The notes beneath the pieces are model-generated. The model saw nothing but the letters and a program-made list of their open reading frames with translations, was not told the origin of the DNA and did no database searches. Below, piece by piece: positions 50,719 to 62,394 of a DNA stretch of 64,000 nucleotides. Each line of letters starts with the position of its first letter. Within the stretch, counting starts at the first letter, position 1. The stretch covers positions 30,149,468 to 30,213,467 of the forward strand of contig CM032129.1 of NCBI GenBank assembly GCA_018894105.1, read 5' to 3'. The DNA comes from Jacaranda mimosifolia (taxonomy: Eukaryota; Streptophyta; Magnoliopsida; Lamiales; Bignoniaceae). Made by a program: the position numbers and the translations under genes.

Positions 50719-52082
50719 CTAATTAGTAAAAACGAAATGATCTGTTATTCCTACCAAAGCTTTGTTGCTCTCGGGGTCCAGATCCACCAGCATATTGATG
50801 GTTTGTATGGCCCATTTCTTGAAGGAGCTTACGCACCATCTCTTGTAGCCCGCCTCTCTAGCCTCTTCTTCCCTTTTTCTAGCTTCTTCTTCCCTCTTCC
50901 TAGCCTCTTCTTCATGCTTTCGAGCCTCCTCGATAGCATGTTCAAGCATTATTTTGCTCTCTTCTTCTCTTCTTAAAAATTCTTCTTGCATTTTAGCATT
51001 AGCAACACGCATGTTATCCATTGCTTTTGATAATTCATTATGTTTTTCATTGGACTCTATAAACCGTGAATTGATTGAACTTTCACTAGAACACTAGCTA
51101 CATCCATATCCATAAAAACGTCCCTTTGAAGGACCTTGAGTCACTTCACTCCATGATGAGAGATCACATGAGCGTTGGGTGGAAGAATCACCACAACCTG
51201 TTTTTGCCATATATTCCTCCTATGCAAACATATCATATAAAAAGCGTTGTATAATAAGAATCCAAGTAATTATTTAGTGTATCAAATAATACTATTAAAA
51301 AAAAGCTGCATAAAAGGTACTCACATGAACTCCTTTTGATTTATTGTCCACAAAATCTCTAGTTCCTTGATTTTTTCCATGCGTGCTGTGAAATACCTCA
51401 AGATCATCTACTTCTCGGCCAAGCTCTTTTTCCTAAAAATATAAAAAAATATTAATCAATATTAGAAGAATTGCACAAAAGATGTTTAAAATGTTCTCAA
51501 GTAAAGATGAGTACCATTCTTAGCTTATGTGCCCCTTGAGGAATAGAACCACCAATATGCTTCGTAATAGAGCCATCTTTTTCTATCATACGATTCTTTT
51601 GAGCAATTTTACATTTTTTCTTGTAATCTTCTGCACTTCAATGCTTATCAACTAGCTCATCCCACATGTATCCACTCATCCAATTAGGGCCCCTACCAAT
51701 CATATCTAATGTATTTGGTTCTCTACCTAATTGGTTAGAGGCATTTTTCAATGCTTTTTGTTTTGCTTTGTAAATCACCTCTCTAAATCTTGCACTTGCA
51801 TTTTTCGTTCCACATTTTTCGCATTCGCTATCTGTCAAATCGTCCCACCAATGCCTTAATTGGAACATTTTTAAAAATCAATCATGTTAAAAAATGATAA
51901 AAATTTAATTGCTCTACATAAAAAATAACTTGATATATTTAAATAGTTCATATTACCTTGAAATTCTCCCAAATTAAATATTTTGTTTCTTTTGGCACTT
52001 TTTGACATCTTGGCCATGCCTCTCTAAAACCACCCTTGATATCATTTGTAAGATTTCGAATAACATCACCTTCAGTAAATCT
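50719..52082 (-). pseudogene. Plant transposase, Ptta/En/Spm family (broken)
   Basis: Putative exons on the minus strand read in family order. About 52082-51961 has 'VIRNLTNDIKGGFREAWPRC' and 'KYLIWENFK'. The next exon, 51868-~51510, has 'MFQLRHWWDDLTDSE', 'NRMIEKDGSITKHIGGSI'. Then come ~51433-51325 ('ELGREVDDLEVFH', 'GTRDFVDNKSKGVH') and ~51223-50719, ending in a charged coiled coil built of EEARKREEEA repeats. This matches the accessory protein of CACTA elements, which binds subterminal repeats. Stops occur in frame (TGA after VDKH near 51638; another near 51092), so it is dead. Exon borders are approximate. Confidence 0.78.
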
Positions 52083-52296
52083 AGTTGACAAGACAAAACC
52101 AACCATAGTTTGTAGTAATTTAGAATGAACATCACGAATAAGAACAGCAATCTCATTTCACACATAAATAATCAAGAGAATATAGAGATAAGCATCCCGG
52201 ATGCTACAAATGAATAAATTTACTACCAACCATAATCCTACAAATGAATAACATCTGTCCATGTTTAGGTACTATAGTTTCAATTCTATAGTCAAC

Positions 52297-53049
52297 TAGG
52301 GGTAGCAATCGTGTCGTGTTGGATTGTTTTGTGTCGGGTTGAGGGGGGGATATCACAAAAATTTTGCTCAACCCGAACCCAACCTGAAAGTTTTCGTGTC
52401 AACTTGAACCCAACCGGTTTCAGCATACGATTATTTTTCATTAATAATTCATCTAACAAACTTATAAATTTTATGTTCAACTAGAATCTTAATAAAATAA
52501 TCAATTTATACCAAAATTTTGAGAAAAGTCAACTTATGCCAATTTTTTTTTTTTAAAAAAAAAGTCAATATTATACTCTAGCAGCTCAACTTTTATACCA
52601 TAGAGCAATTTGATAATTGAACTTCATTTAATTTTCTCTACAACATCAATAATATACAATTTTTCATGTTAAACCAAAAGTTTTGCAAAGTTTAATTTTA
52701 ACAACAATGAAGTCGAATTCCAGCAAAGAAGTATAATTCGTCCCATTCAATGATTAATAATCATCCCAACATCATCAAATAGTCAAGATTTGCATAGTAA
52801 ATAATAATCATTAATTCTTACAAATCAATCTAGAGTTAAATTGTTCAAAAATAACAAGTTATTACTTAAAAATGCAAAAAATATAGGGTTATTATTGTGT
52901 TATCGGGTTGTTATCGTGTAACCCGAAACCCAACCCAACCCAACCCATAATTTTCGTGTTGCTTATCGGGTCAACCCAACCCAATAACCCCCAACCCAAA
53001 TCCAATAATATCGTGTCGGTTCGTGTCGTGTCAAAAATTGCCACCCTTA
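52297..53049. mobile_element. hAT-type MITE, 753 bp, nested in the CACTA element
   Basis: The ends are TAGGGGTAGCAA and, inverted, TAAGGGTGGCAA. The 8-bp flanks are TAGTCAAC (52289-52296) and GAGTCAAC (53050-53057), one mismatch. Subterminal blocks are rich in CGTGTCG and GGGTTG motifs, as in the other two hAT MITEs in the window. No ORF. Confidence 0.85.
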
Positions 53050-53057
53050 GAGTCAAC

Positions 53058-55860
53058 CATAATTCAACAACTTTGATTTAATAGAAAGTGGGGACTAAGT
53101 TCAAGTAAACTAAAATAGAAACTAGGATAAGAGGTCCTCTAATGCCTCAAACTCTCTCTCAAGACCCTAAACTAACTACCATTAGGTAAGCACATATACA
53201 AGATAAACCACCATAACATACGAAAGCCTTAAATTAAAACTAAACTAACTCTATATATCATCACTAGGTCAGCTGAGTAGTACTACTTTATTAACAAACC
53301 AATGTATCCATGGAGACATACTACTTCATCATTCTCCATTCAACTATTGAAATTTACAAACTAGAAGGTTTTAGCAAAAAGAATAACCAAGCTTTAAGCA
53401 ATAATATTCCTTGTGATTAATAGTGTTTGAAAAGGAAAATACCTTGATTGCTAACTTCTGTACTTGTTGGAAATATAAAGGAACTGTCAAGCTACAAGAA
53501 CACAACAAAGAAAAACCCAAGTTACTATCACATGCAGTACTTGTCCTGGAATTAATGCCACTTTTTGGCATACTTCTCTATATAAGTTACTATCAACTCA
53601 GATATTATAATTTTAATGTTGGTAGTCAAAAACAAATAAAACTATCAGACAATTAAGTGGAAGGTCATTTAACTTAGGAACAAAAAAATTTGTAGTTAAG
53701 AATCTAGTAGATTTTTATGTAGTTCCACCATCATAAAAAGAAATGCTAAATAATTGCAAAGCAAGACAACACATATCAGAAGCTTCCTTGGGCAGGTGTT
53801 ATATAGAATCGAATTTTGAGATACCAAAAAGAGCAACTTATAGATGTGCCTATTAGTTGCCACTAAAGCAATTCTGGAATGTGCCACATGGGAAAAGCAA
53901 GTTTTTATGCCTGCAAATTGTATAAGCTACTTGGTATACATATGAGTACGATAATGACCTACAAGAACAAGAAATACTGCAAGGATGCAAGCACCTGAAT
54001 CTCTTTGAAATAGAATTAATTTATTTCTCCATAATAGTGGATAAAGAAAACAAATCTATTTTTTTTACTAACAGGTTCTCTCCCAATAAGCTCCCCCTAA
54101 TTGCAACTAATAGTGCATTCTATTTATGTCTGGAGTGGCTCTGAATAACTTTATATGTGCATGAAATAACAACAAGCCTCTTTTCTTGTTACTTGTCAAT
54201 AATGTTAGAGGGGAGCTAGACTTTTTCTGGCCTATGGCTTATGGGATGAGTCATGAAACTCGTGAAACTAAAGACTCAGAGAATCCCTTATCATTGAACA
54301 CTTCTCGTTACTAATTATTTCAGATATGCAGGTCTAGGGCCCCAAATGCTTCTAATTTTCATTTCTCGATTTCCTTTCTCCATCACTATGAAATTAGAAG
54401 CATGAATAAGGATTTTCACATTCTCTAAGTCTGCATGAAAAGAACAGATCTAGAGTGGAAGAACAAATAGGAAAAGTTAATAATAATGTAAAGGTTTAGC
54501 CATACTTTCCTATCTAATTTTAGACATCCCTTGTTTCAAAAACATTATTAAATAAAAAGGAAAAATGACAAGAAGTACAATGATTCTAATATTTTTTACT
54601 TTATTTGATAGACAGAAACTCAAAAGCAATTGCCCAAGAGAAAACTCCATTGCTCTCGAAAGCTCAGTAAAGCATAATGAGTGTTTGTATATTTCTTTAT
54701 ATCTCAATTTATGATTAAAACAAGTTAGTAGAATGAAATCATTCAGATGATAGAAGCTATCATGTCATGTTAGCAACCAAAACTCCACATCACACTTGAC
54801 TGCAGTAATAATAAATGAATTCTCAGGACATTGCAACATACATATCAAAGTATGAACTTAAAAGCTTTATCTGCTTGTTTCTTATCCTTATTGCTTTCCA
54901 TTTAAACTCTAGGTGGCTTTGTTTTTTCTTTTCTTATACTCTCTCTGCTTCAATTTTTTGTCATCAATTCCAAGCAACCAAAAGAACAGAACATACCAAA
55001 AACAAACAGAAAGAAAAAAAATAAAGCTTTCTTTCATACAACTGAGCACATCAAAAGGTAAAGTGATCTTACAAACAGAAACCATTACCTAATATGAATC
55101 TTTCCCAAGAGTTTCCCAACATCAAATCCTTTGAATAAAGCGAAAATGAATTAGTTGTGAAACAAATGATACTTTGTTAAATTTTCTAAATGAAAAACTT
55201 GTCATGACATCACAGTGCAACTATTTTAGGAGAGAGAGAGTGTCAAATTGATATCAAACTCGAGCATAATACCTTTACAATGACTTCTATCACAAAATAT
55301 CTGGAATTTTCTGAATTGGTAACTAGTTTTCGAGTATATGGCAAAGATAAATAGAGCAATTGGGTTTCTAGAAGGAGATGAAGAGGCTTTCAGTAGTGGC
55401 GGTGGCTGTGGAGGCAAACACCAGAGGTTGGCAATCAGCATCAGTGACCGATGATAGGCGATAGGCGATTGGCGATCGATGGTTGGCGATGGGCTCTCGC
55501 AGGGGAGAACGAGTAAAAATCGAGACTAGGGCAATTTTTAGGGCAAAAAGTTTTGATAGAGAAAATTTTCTATTTTTGTTTTTTATGTTTAAATATATTA
55601 AAGCATTGGTTAAATATGTTTTTAAATTATTTTTAACTAATTTCAAAATCAATAATTTTTATTTTCATTTTTTATTATGAATATTAAAATTAGTCTTAAT
55701 TAAAGTCATTTAGAAAAAAATTATAAAATTAGTTATGTAAAGAATGACATATTTCAAAATAAAGTTATAAAATTGAGACGGATTATTCTGTATCAAAACT
55801 TAATTCAATTTTTATTTAATTATATCAATCGACTAGAGACGAATTGAGGTTCTATCTTTG
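53058..55860. other. CACTA element interior, no recognised gene
   Basis: This is noncoding-looking sequence between the nested MITE and the right subterminal repeats. Short open frames of 60-95 residues occur on both strands without domain resemblance. A glycine-codon and CGATTGGCGAT-type repetitive stretch lies near 55390-55500. No transposase DDE region was seen. Confidence 0.5.
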
Positions 55861-56004
55861 AATCCGTCTTTAGATCAATTTGTGATGCCTCCTCTTTTTT
55901 TTTTTTTTAATTAAATTTAAATAAACTTTAAATCCATGTGTGAATCCGTCTCTAAATTTCCATCTCTGAAACCCTATTTTGAAACCTATTCTCTTGTAGT
56001 GTGG

Positions 56005-57115
56005 GCTTCTTCGCACCAGTTAGCTCTAGCAACTTTTATGTTGGCATATGATACAAAAATGTCTGGCGTCAAATAGTTGTTTGGGTCGCAAATAGGAATA
56101 GCTCCATCTGTTCTTTCTATAAATCGCAACTAGAAATGTCAAATGGCAATCTGCAACTTTTCGTTAACTTGAAAGAATTTGAACTGTGAGAACTTCAAAT
56201 GCTATAGAGGTAGTAATTCTTGACAATGGAAATTTTGTTTTGAGAAATTCTTCAGACGTACTATGGCAGGGCTTTGACCACTTGATAGACGTTTGGCTGC
56301 CAGGTGGAAAAATTGGGTTCCGATGGTTTTCTAATATAGAAACTAAACTTGTTTCTTGGAGGAACCCAAATAACCCTGCTGCAGGCGGTTATTCGCTAGG
56401 AATGGAACCAAATGGAGGTAGTAAACTTTTTATAGAGAACCATAGCTCAGGAAGACTATGGAGGAGCGGGATATGGCAAGGAAGGACTTCTAGTTCACTT
56501 TCCTACAACCAAAACTTCTACAATTTTTCGTATGTCTCTGTGAGTGCCTCTGTGTATCTAGTGTACAATATTTTTGATGAATCAGTGTTTTCCAGGATCG
56601 TCATGGACTTTGTTGGGCGAATGATAGCTTTTGTATTTGTGTAGGAGGGCCAAGCTTGGAGTATAAATTGGGTGCAATGTTAACCTTCTAATTTTTGAAA
56701 ACTTTACGCTTCTTGTGGACCTAATGAAATATGTGATATCATTGCTGCATCAGCTTGTGGCTGTTTAACTGGGTTTGCACCACGAGCTAAATATGATTGG
56801 GATTCTTTGAATTTTTCTGGTGGGTGTGTGAGAAAAAACTACATATCATGCTCTGATGAAAATGGTTTTTTCAAGATATCCAACATTAGATTGCCTAAAA
56901 ATCCTGAATCACTTGAAATTAGAAGGTCCAATATATGTATCTATGCTTTGCTTATTCCTTCACTAACAAAGCATCATGCTTATTATTCTCGGGAGATTTG
57001 TTGGATTTGGAGAGACTACCAAACAATTCTGCTGCTAGTGATCTTTATGTCAGAATGGATACTGTGTGTTCTTCCCAACAATCAGGTCAAGGTTAAAGGC
57101 TTTGAGTTACTATGA
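56005..57115 (+). pseudogene. Type B receptor-kinase pseudogene, rest of exon 1 (after CACTA)
   Basis: It resumes GFFAPVSSSNFYVGI, then TGA in place of the GIWY tryptophan, then 'VVWVANR'. It continues with B-lectin 'VVILDNGNFVLRNSSDVLWQGFDH', S-locus glycoprotein 'KLVSWRNPNNPAAGGYSLGMEPNG', 'LWRSGIWQG', and a cysteine region 'CGCLTGFAPRAKYDWDS'. Near 56990-57080 the PAN-like end is readable in a shifted frame ('SGDLLDLERLPNNSAASDLYVRMD'). Several stops (for example at 56642) and frameshifts. This is a different S-domain subtype from the type A genes. Confidence 0.87.
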
Positions 57116-57163
57116 CACTCAATAATCGCGATTATAACTAAAAGCATGTTTCTAATTTTTCAG

Positions 57164-57290
57164 GGAAGAGATATGTACTCCCTTTGGCATTGGGTGGGGG
57201 CATTGGTGCTGTAATACTTGTATGTAGTATTTCCTTATGTTATTTTCGGCGAAAATTCAAAAGCAAAGGCATAATGTTCTTTAGGTACTG
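57164..57290 (+). pseudogene. Type B pseudogene, transmembrane exon
   Basis: It follows a TTTTTCAG acceptor and reads 'RYVLPLALGGGIGAVILVCSISLCYF', matching the TM exon at 35812-35911. The codons continue RRKFKSKG. It carries a few extra bases in the TM stretch (TGTAGTATTTCC against TGTATTTCC). It is followed by an insertion at about 57285. Confidence 0.85.
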
Positions 57291-58160
57291 TAGACATATC
57301 AATTTTTGGTCAAATGAGAAGTAATACATGTAAAATAATATGCTAGTTATTAATTTAAAATTTTCTATTTACATTTTGGAATTTACTATATTTAATTCCA
57401 AAAGATAAATAGTTAATTTTAATTAATACCTTTGTGTTTATTTTATGTTCAAATTAAATATTGACAAGTGTTAAAGATGAAGTGTCTACGTTTTTGGACC
57501 AATCAAATCGAAGATATTTGATATTATCTATTAATATATGATATTATTTCTTGATATCTGATATTATCTCTTGATATCTGATATTATCATATCAAATAGA
57601 TAACTATCAAAGAAGTTCAAGTCAATCTGAAAGTCTTCCATCAAATATTTATATAAAGGGGGTGACCAAAGCTCATTCAACACACAACACAAATTCCAGC
57701 AAGTGAGAGAAACTTTGAAGGAGTCCAGCAATTCTCTCAATTAAATTTAAGGAGTTCCACGATATTCAAGGCGTTCTTCACGGAGCTCATCATATTCTGG
57801 TGTTTGATTTGGGATTAAAGTGCGGAACCCTCGAATTGGTATTATTTTATTCAAATTAAATTCAAGTAGATCCACAAGGTTTAAGGCATTCTTCACAGAG
57901 CTCATGTATTTTGGTATTTGGTTCAAGATTAAGGTGCGAAACCCTAGAATTGGTGTTATTTCTTAAAATCAAATTTAAGGAGATTCATAGTGTTCTTTTC
58001 GGAGCCCATTAATTTCAAAATCATATTTGAAAGGAAAGAATCAAAGGATTAGATTACATATTAGATTCACAATTAATAGATTTCAATTTCATTCTTATTT
58101 GTACATTTTTTCTTGTTTTGTAATTTTAATTTTGCAGACAAAGAAATTTGCGCTTATAAG
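57285..58160. mobile_element. ~0.86-kb insertion in type B pseudogene, LTR-like
   Basis: The paralogue at 35930 reads TTCTTTAGGTGCAATGAAA without interruption; here about 860 bases lie between TTCTTTAG and TGCAATGAAA. The insert begins near TGTAGACATATC, has a TATATAAAG box near 57650, and holds two and a half ~113-bp repeats (from about 57737, 57850 and 57965; 'TTCTTCAC.GAGCTCAT', 'AAACCCT.GAATTGGT'). A solo LTR is the best guess. No clean target duplication was found. Confidence 0.65.
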
Positions 58161-59577
58161 TGCAATGAAATTTCATTGACGCTGATTAGTATCTCTTTTC
58201 CTATTTGTTCAGGCCCTCAAGGAGCACATCAAAATCTAGTGCTACTTGATTTGAATTTAAATGGACCAGCAAATAAGAAAAATAGTCCTGGAGACGAGAA
58301 GATATAAGTTGCCAATCTTTACTTTTCCTAGCATAGTCACGGCAACTAATAATTTTTCCATTAGAAACAAGCTAGGATAGGCCAGTTTTGGGCCTGTTTA
58401 CAGGGTATTGCATATTTCAGTAGACTGATTGGTTTAACAAGCTATCTAATTTCTTTTCGACATTATGAAGTATGAAATGGCACTCTTTCATCACTATTCA
58501 GGGAGAATTACTCAACAAATAGTTTGTAGCAGTAAATAGGCTTTCTAGAAGTTCCAGACAAGGATTAGGGGAGTTCAGAAATGAGACAGAACTGATAGCC
58601 AAACTCCAGCACATGAATGTTGTTGGGATCTTGGGATGTATTGAAAATGATGAAAAGATATTAGTCTATGAATACATGCCCAACAAAAGCTTGGATTTTT
58701 TTCCTCTTTTGTCTTTTTTCCCACAAACCCTTTTATTTATTTGCCTTCATCTTCTATCAGAATTTACAGTTGCCCTCTGCTAACACATAATTCTTACAGA
58801 ACTAGCCAAGAAAGAATTATTGGACTAGATGAGATGAGTTCAGATCATCAAAAGAATTGCTCAAGGGCTTCCATATCTCCACCAATATTCTCGATCGAGA
58901 ATAGTTCACACAGATCTAAAAGCTAGTAATATTCTACTTGATGCTGAGATGAACTCCAAAATCTCTGATTTTGGCATGGCAAAAATTTTTGGAAGAAATG
59001 ACTTGCAAGCAAATACTAATCGAATTGTTGGTACTTAGTAAGTGAAAATGTAACTTCCTTATTCGTTCTTACACAAACTATTCACTGATGAATTACTTTT
59101 GGTCAAAATATAGTGGTTATATGTCCCCTGAATATGCCATGCATGGAAGGACTTTTCTCCATCAAATATGATGTCTTTGCTTTTGGAGTATCGATGCTGG
59201 AGATCATCAGTGGAAGGAAAAATATGGCTTTTACGGTTCTGATTATCTTGGTCTTCTGGGATATGTAAGTGCTAAGAAATCTTAAATTTACAAGAAATCA
59301 GTCGGTGTTCCTAAATTTACGAATTCATTGCTAGATTCAGGCCTGGAATATGTGGAACCATAATTGCTTGCTTGAGCTTATTGATCCTACATTGGAAGTC
59401 GCTTTTTCCTTGTTTGCTATTTTGTTGAGATATATTCAGATTGGTCTCTTATGCATTCAAGAAAATGCAGCCGACATGCCTGTGATGTCGAATGTTGTTG
59501 CCATGTTGAATAATGAACAAGCAGCACTAGCAATCTTCAAAACATCTTGCTTTTATTTGGGGGAGGACTTTAGCTAG
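58161..59577 (+). pseudogene. Type B receptor-kinase pseudogene, kinase exons 3-7
   Basis: Order and intron borders match 35989-37408. Exon 3 (about 58213-58406) has a frameshift and a stop in the glycine loop. Exon 4 (about 58502-58705) has VAVN in place of VAVK, losing the ATP-anchoring lysine, plus a stop. Exon 5 (about 58799-59037) has HTDLK for HRDLK and stops near its start. Exon 6 (about 59111-59265) carries a small insertion and frameshift. Exon 7 (about 59339-59577) is truncated relative to the paralogues by a frame change at its end. The loss of both catalytic residues confirms it is dead. Confidence 0.9.
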
Positions 59578-59599
59578 AAAAAGTCCAGGGCAAAGTAAA

Positions 59600-59662
59600 C
59601 TTGCGAAAATCGGCCGATTTATCGTTAGATTGGCGTTCCAGACCGATAAATTGGGCCGACAA
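59600..59662. other. Short hairpin between kinase pseudogene and gypsy LTR
   Basis: CGGCCGATTTATCG (from about 59613) and the downstream ACCGATAAATTGGGCCG are imperfect inverted copies about 20 bases apart. The paralogous kinase 3' end diverges just before this point. It could be a leftover transposon end or part of the target site. Confidence 0.4.
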
Positions 59663-62379
59663 TGTAACACCCCTAAAATTTGATATTTTGAACAAATAAG
59701 GATTTAGAAATTAAGATGATAATTGATTGAATTTTAAGGCTAAAAAAAAAAAACAGACTTGATTGCAAAAATTTCAAAAGTTCTGAGGGTCATTGTGAGA
59801 GGAATAGAAGTTTGAGGACCTCGAAAATAATTTTTTTTGGACTTGATTGTCCATAAATAGGGATTCTGGGGGTCAAAGTGCAAGAAATAGAAGTTGGAGG
59901 ACTCAATTGAAGGCTAGGGACTAAAATGAAGGCGGTTGAAACTTTTTGGGGTTAAAATGAAATTGGTCAGAACTTTTGGGGCTGAATTGAAAGGGCTGAA
60001 AATTATATTTATATATACAGGATTAAGGATGAAAGTTTGTCAGATTCTAAAAAATGGCCCAAAGCCACCCCACCGGCAAATCACAGGATATTGGCTGTGA
60101 AACCCAAAACTAAGGCCATGGTTAGCTTTCTCCAACTGAGGTGAGCAAAACCATACCAATGTTGACCTAAAACAACCAGCGGAATGGTCAGGAAATCAAG
60201 CTCGATGGCAAGCTCGCGGCGAGGTGGTGGTTCCGCCGCTTCGGGCAGCGGGAAGTGGTTATGATTGGATGGGCTTTGGTTGCAATGTGAGAGTAGGCTG
60301 ATATTGGTGCTAATTTGGTGAAATGGCGAATGGTGGTGGTGGAATTGAAGGTGGCGGATGACGGCGGCGAGGCTAGGGTTCAGGGTAGTTTTTGGCGTAA
60401 TTGACCGGCCTACGGTGGTCGGAATTCAAAATTAGTTAAGGCATTGTGCTCCTAGCGTCAAGGCGTGTCTTTTGGTGGTGGTGGTGTCCGTTGCCAGCGG
60501 CGGCGTTGTTCAGGTAGTTTCTGCAGAATCTGATTTTGGACTTGTCTGGCCTAGTTATTTTCAGCTTGAATTTAGGTCTCGATCCAATTGAATTTAGGTA
60601 AATTTCAATAATCAAAGTTTGATTCGATTAAATTATCGAATGTAATTGGATTTTTGGATGAAGTTGATTGCGATTAGAATTAAGATTGTTAAACCATAAT
60701 TTAGCCTAAGGTTATAGATTAATTTTGTAATTCATATGGTATTGAATTTATTCGACTCAGATGAATTATCCAATTGTTGTTGAGACTTTAATGAGATGTT
60801 AACAACCAATTTATCAGCTTGTCGAGTTAAGGACTACGATAAGTGATTACCTTGCACAATTGAGTGTAACATGGAATTGAGAATTTTGATTGAGAAATCA
60901 TAGTAGATATTGGGTTTAAGTTATGTATTTTGAACTTTAAATCAATTGAGAAACAAGTTCATGGACCGTTTAAATATCTAAGAATTATTAGAACTATGTT
61001 AGAATACCCTTAAGTTTGATAATGACATTCATTATACTTATAGTGAAGACTCAGAAGATTGATGAAATGATAACTTGAGTTATTTTATGACAATGCTCTC
61101 GATTTGACTAAGAAGCCAAAACCTGAGTGACTATATGATTAAGAATTCCTCTGGATTTTTTAGGTGAGTTTATACTCATTAGTATGAGATTCTTTGATAG
61201 GGAAATAACCTATATACTTGCTATTATATCACGATCGTTGCTTTCTTTCGATCTATGTGTTGAAAATAGTACTCCACGTTGCCTTTTATTCTAAGTGCCT
61301 TTGTTAATTTTGATTGATATCGCTCTATGTGAAATTGGCGATTGTGTTGAGAAAGCTAAAAAGTGATTTTGAAATATGTGTTCTTATCGCCATGCCTATC
61401 TTGAAACCAGCTTGGTGCTGAATCAGTGATTTCGTGTTCACATGGCGACTTGATGTGTTCAATGAAATGTTGTTGGACATGTTAAGTGATAACAGTGAAA
61501 GTATTTAATACCCTTGGTGGTAGGTCCTGGGATCGGTTACGATAGGCGATCGGGCGGAACGGACCGATGGTGACAGACCTTTCGGCTGATACCCGTGCAC
61601 GATGCACACATAATCCCTACTCAGTAGGCTAGTTGGAGGTAGCTGTCTATGAGCGGCATCAGGCATGCGGCTAGCCATGCCCAGTGAGTGATTAAGTGTC
61701 CGAGCCGATCACTCAGTACTTCGGAGAAATAAGGATTTTTGTGTTTTCAAAAGTGGATAGATAAGGTAGGAAAACCACCAACAGCAAAAGCGTGAAAGTG
61801 ATTATTAATTTTATTTTATATTTTGAAACTCAAGTATTTGACATAAACTCAGTGATAGCTCAAGTGGCATGTCGACCTTTTGTGGTCGTAATCGCGATTT
61901 AAAATTCCTCTATGAGAGATAGTGAATTTGTGAAGTCTTATCACAGGTATGGGACGGTGGTGAGATGGATCACTCTAAATTTTGACTAAAACCTTCTCTC
62001 TCACAACTCTTGAGAATATTTATACCTCAAATTATCTTTTATATAATAATTGAGAAATTGTTACTTGGTTGTTATTGCTAAATTGTCTCACTAAGTCATT
62101 CGGACTTATGTTGTTTTATTATTGTTCTTCGTTCCTTACCCCAGATAAGAACAAATGACACAGATGGACTAACCCCGGCCATATATGAGGTAATGAGGGT
62201 GATAGAAGTGCCAAGTGTGATTCAAAATGTTTTGGCTCAGAAGTAAGTATCCGATGGAGACGGTTGATCTAATTATTTTGGAAATTTTAAAAAGTGATTT
62301 TCTGTTGTAAGAATGACATGTGGCATTATTTGAGTCACACCTCGGTCGGAAGTAGGCACCTCCCGGTCGGGCCATTATA
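59663..62379 (+). repeat. 2.7-kb LTR of a gypsy-like retrotransposon
   Basis: It starts TGTAACACCCCTAAAATTTG, the usual start of many plant chromovirus-like gypsy LTRs. It ends near ...CGGGCCATTATA, three bases before a perfect initiator-tRNA-Met primer site. A TATA-type stretch TATATTTATATATACAG is near 60006. The left target duplication cannot be checked because the right end of the element is outside the window. Confidence 0.78.
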
Positions 62380-62382
62380 AGG

Positions 62383-62394
62383 TGGTATCAGAGC
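62383..62394 (+). other. Primer-binding site (initiator tRNA-Met)
   Basis: TGGTATCAGAGC, a perfect match to the common plant retrotransposon primer site, three bases after the LTR end. Confidence 0.9.

Larger units (their letters stand above)
50160..56001 (-). mobile_element. CACTA (En/Spm-type) transposon, 5.84 kb
   Basis: The right end inverted reads CACTACAAGAGAATAGG and the left end CGCTACAAGAAATAGGG (one change in the first five bases). Subterminal AGAGACGGATT motifs recur near both ends, as usual for CACTA elements. Flanking trinucleotides are TAG (50157-50159) and TGG (56002-56004). The interrupted lectin codons show the original was a single TGG, so this is a 3-bp duplication with one mutated copy. 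It carries a broken Ptta/En/Spm-type gene on the minus strand but no recognisable TNP2-type DDE transposase. A hAT MITE is nested inside. Confidence 0.9.

Noticed and set aside
50719..51021. Coiled-coil protein as a novel gene
   Set aside because: It is the last exon of the Ptta/En/Spm-type gene of the CACTA element.
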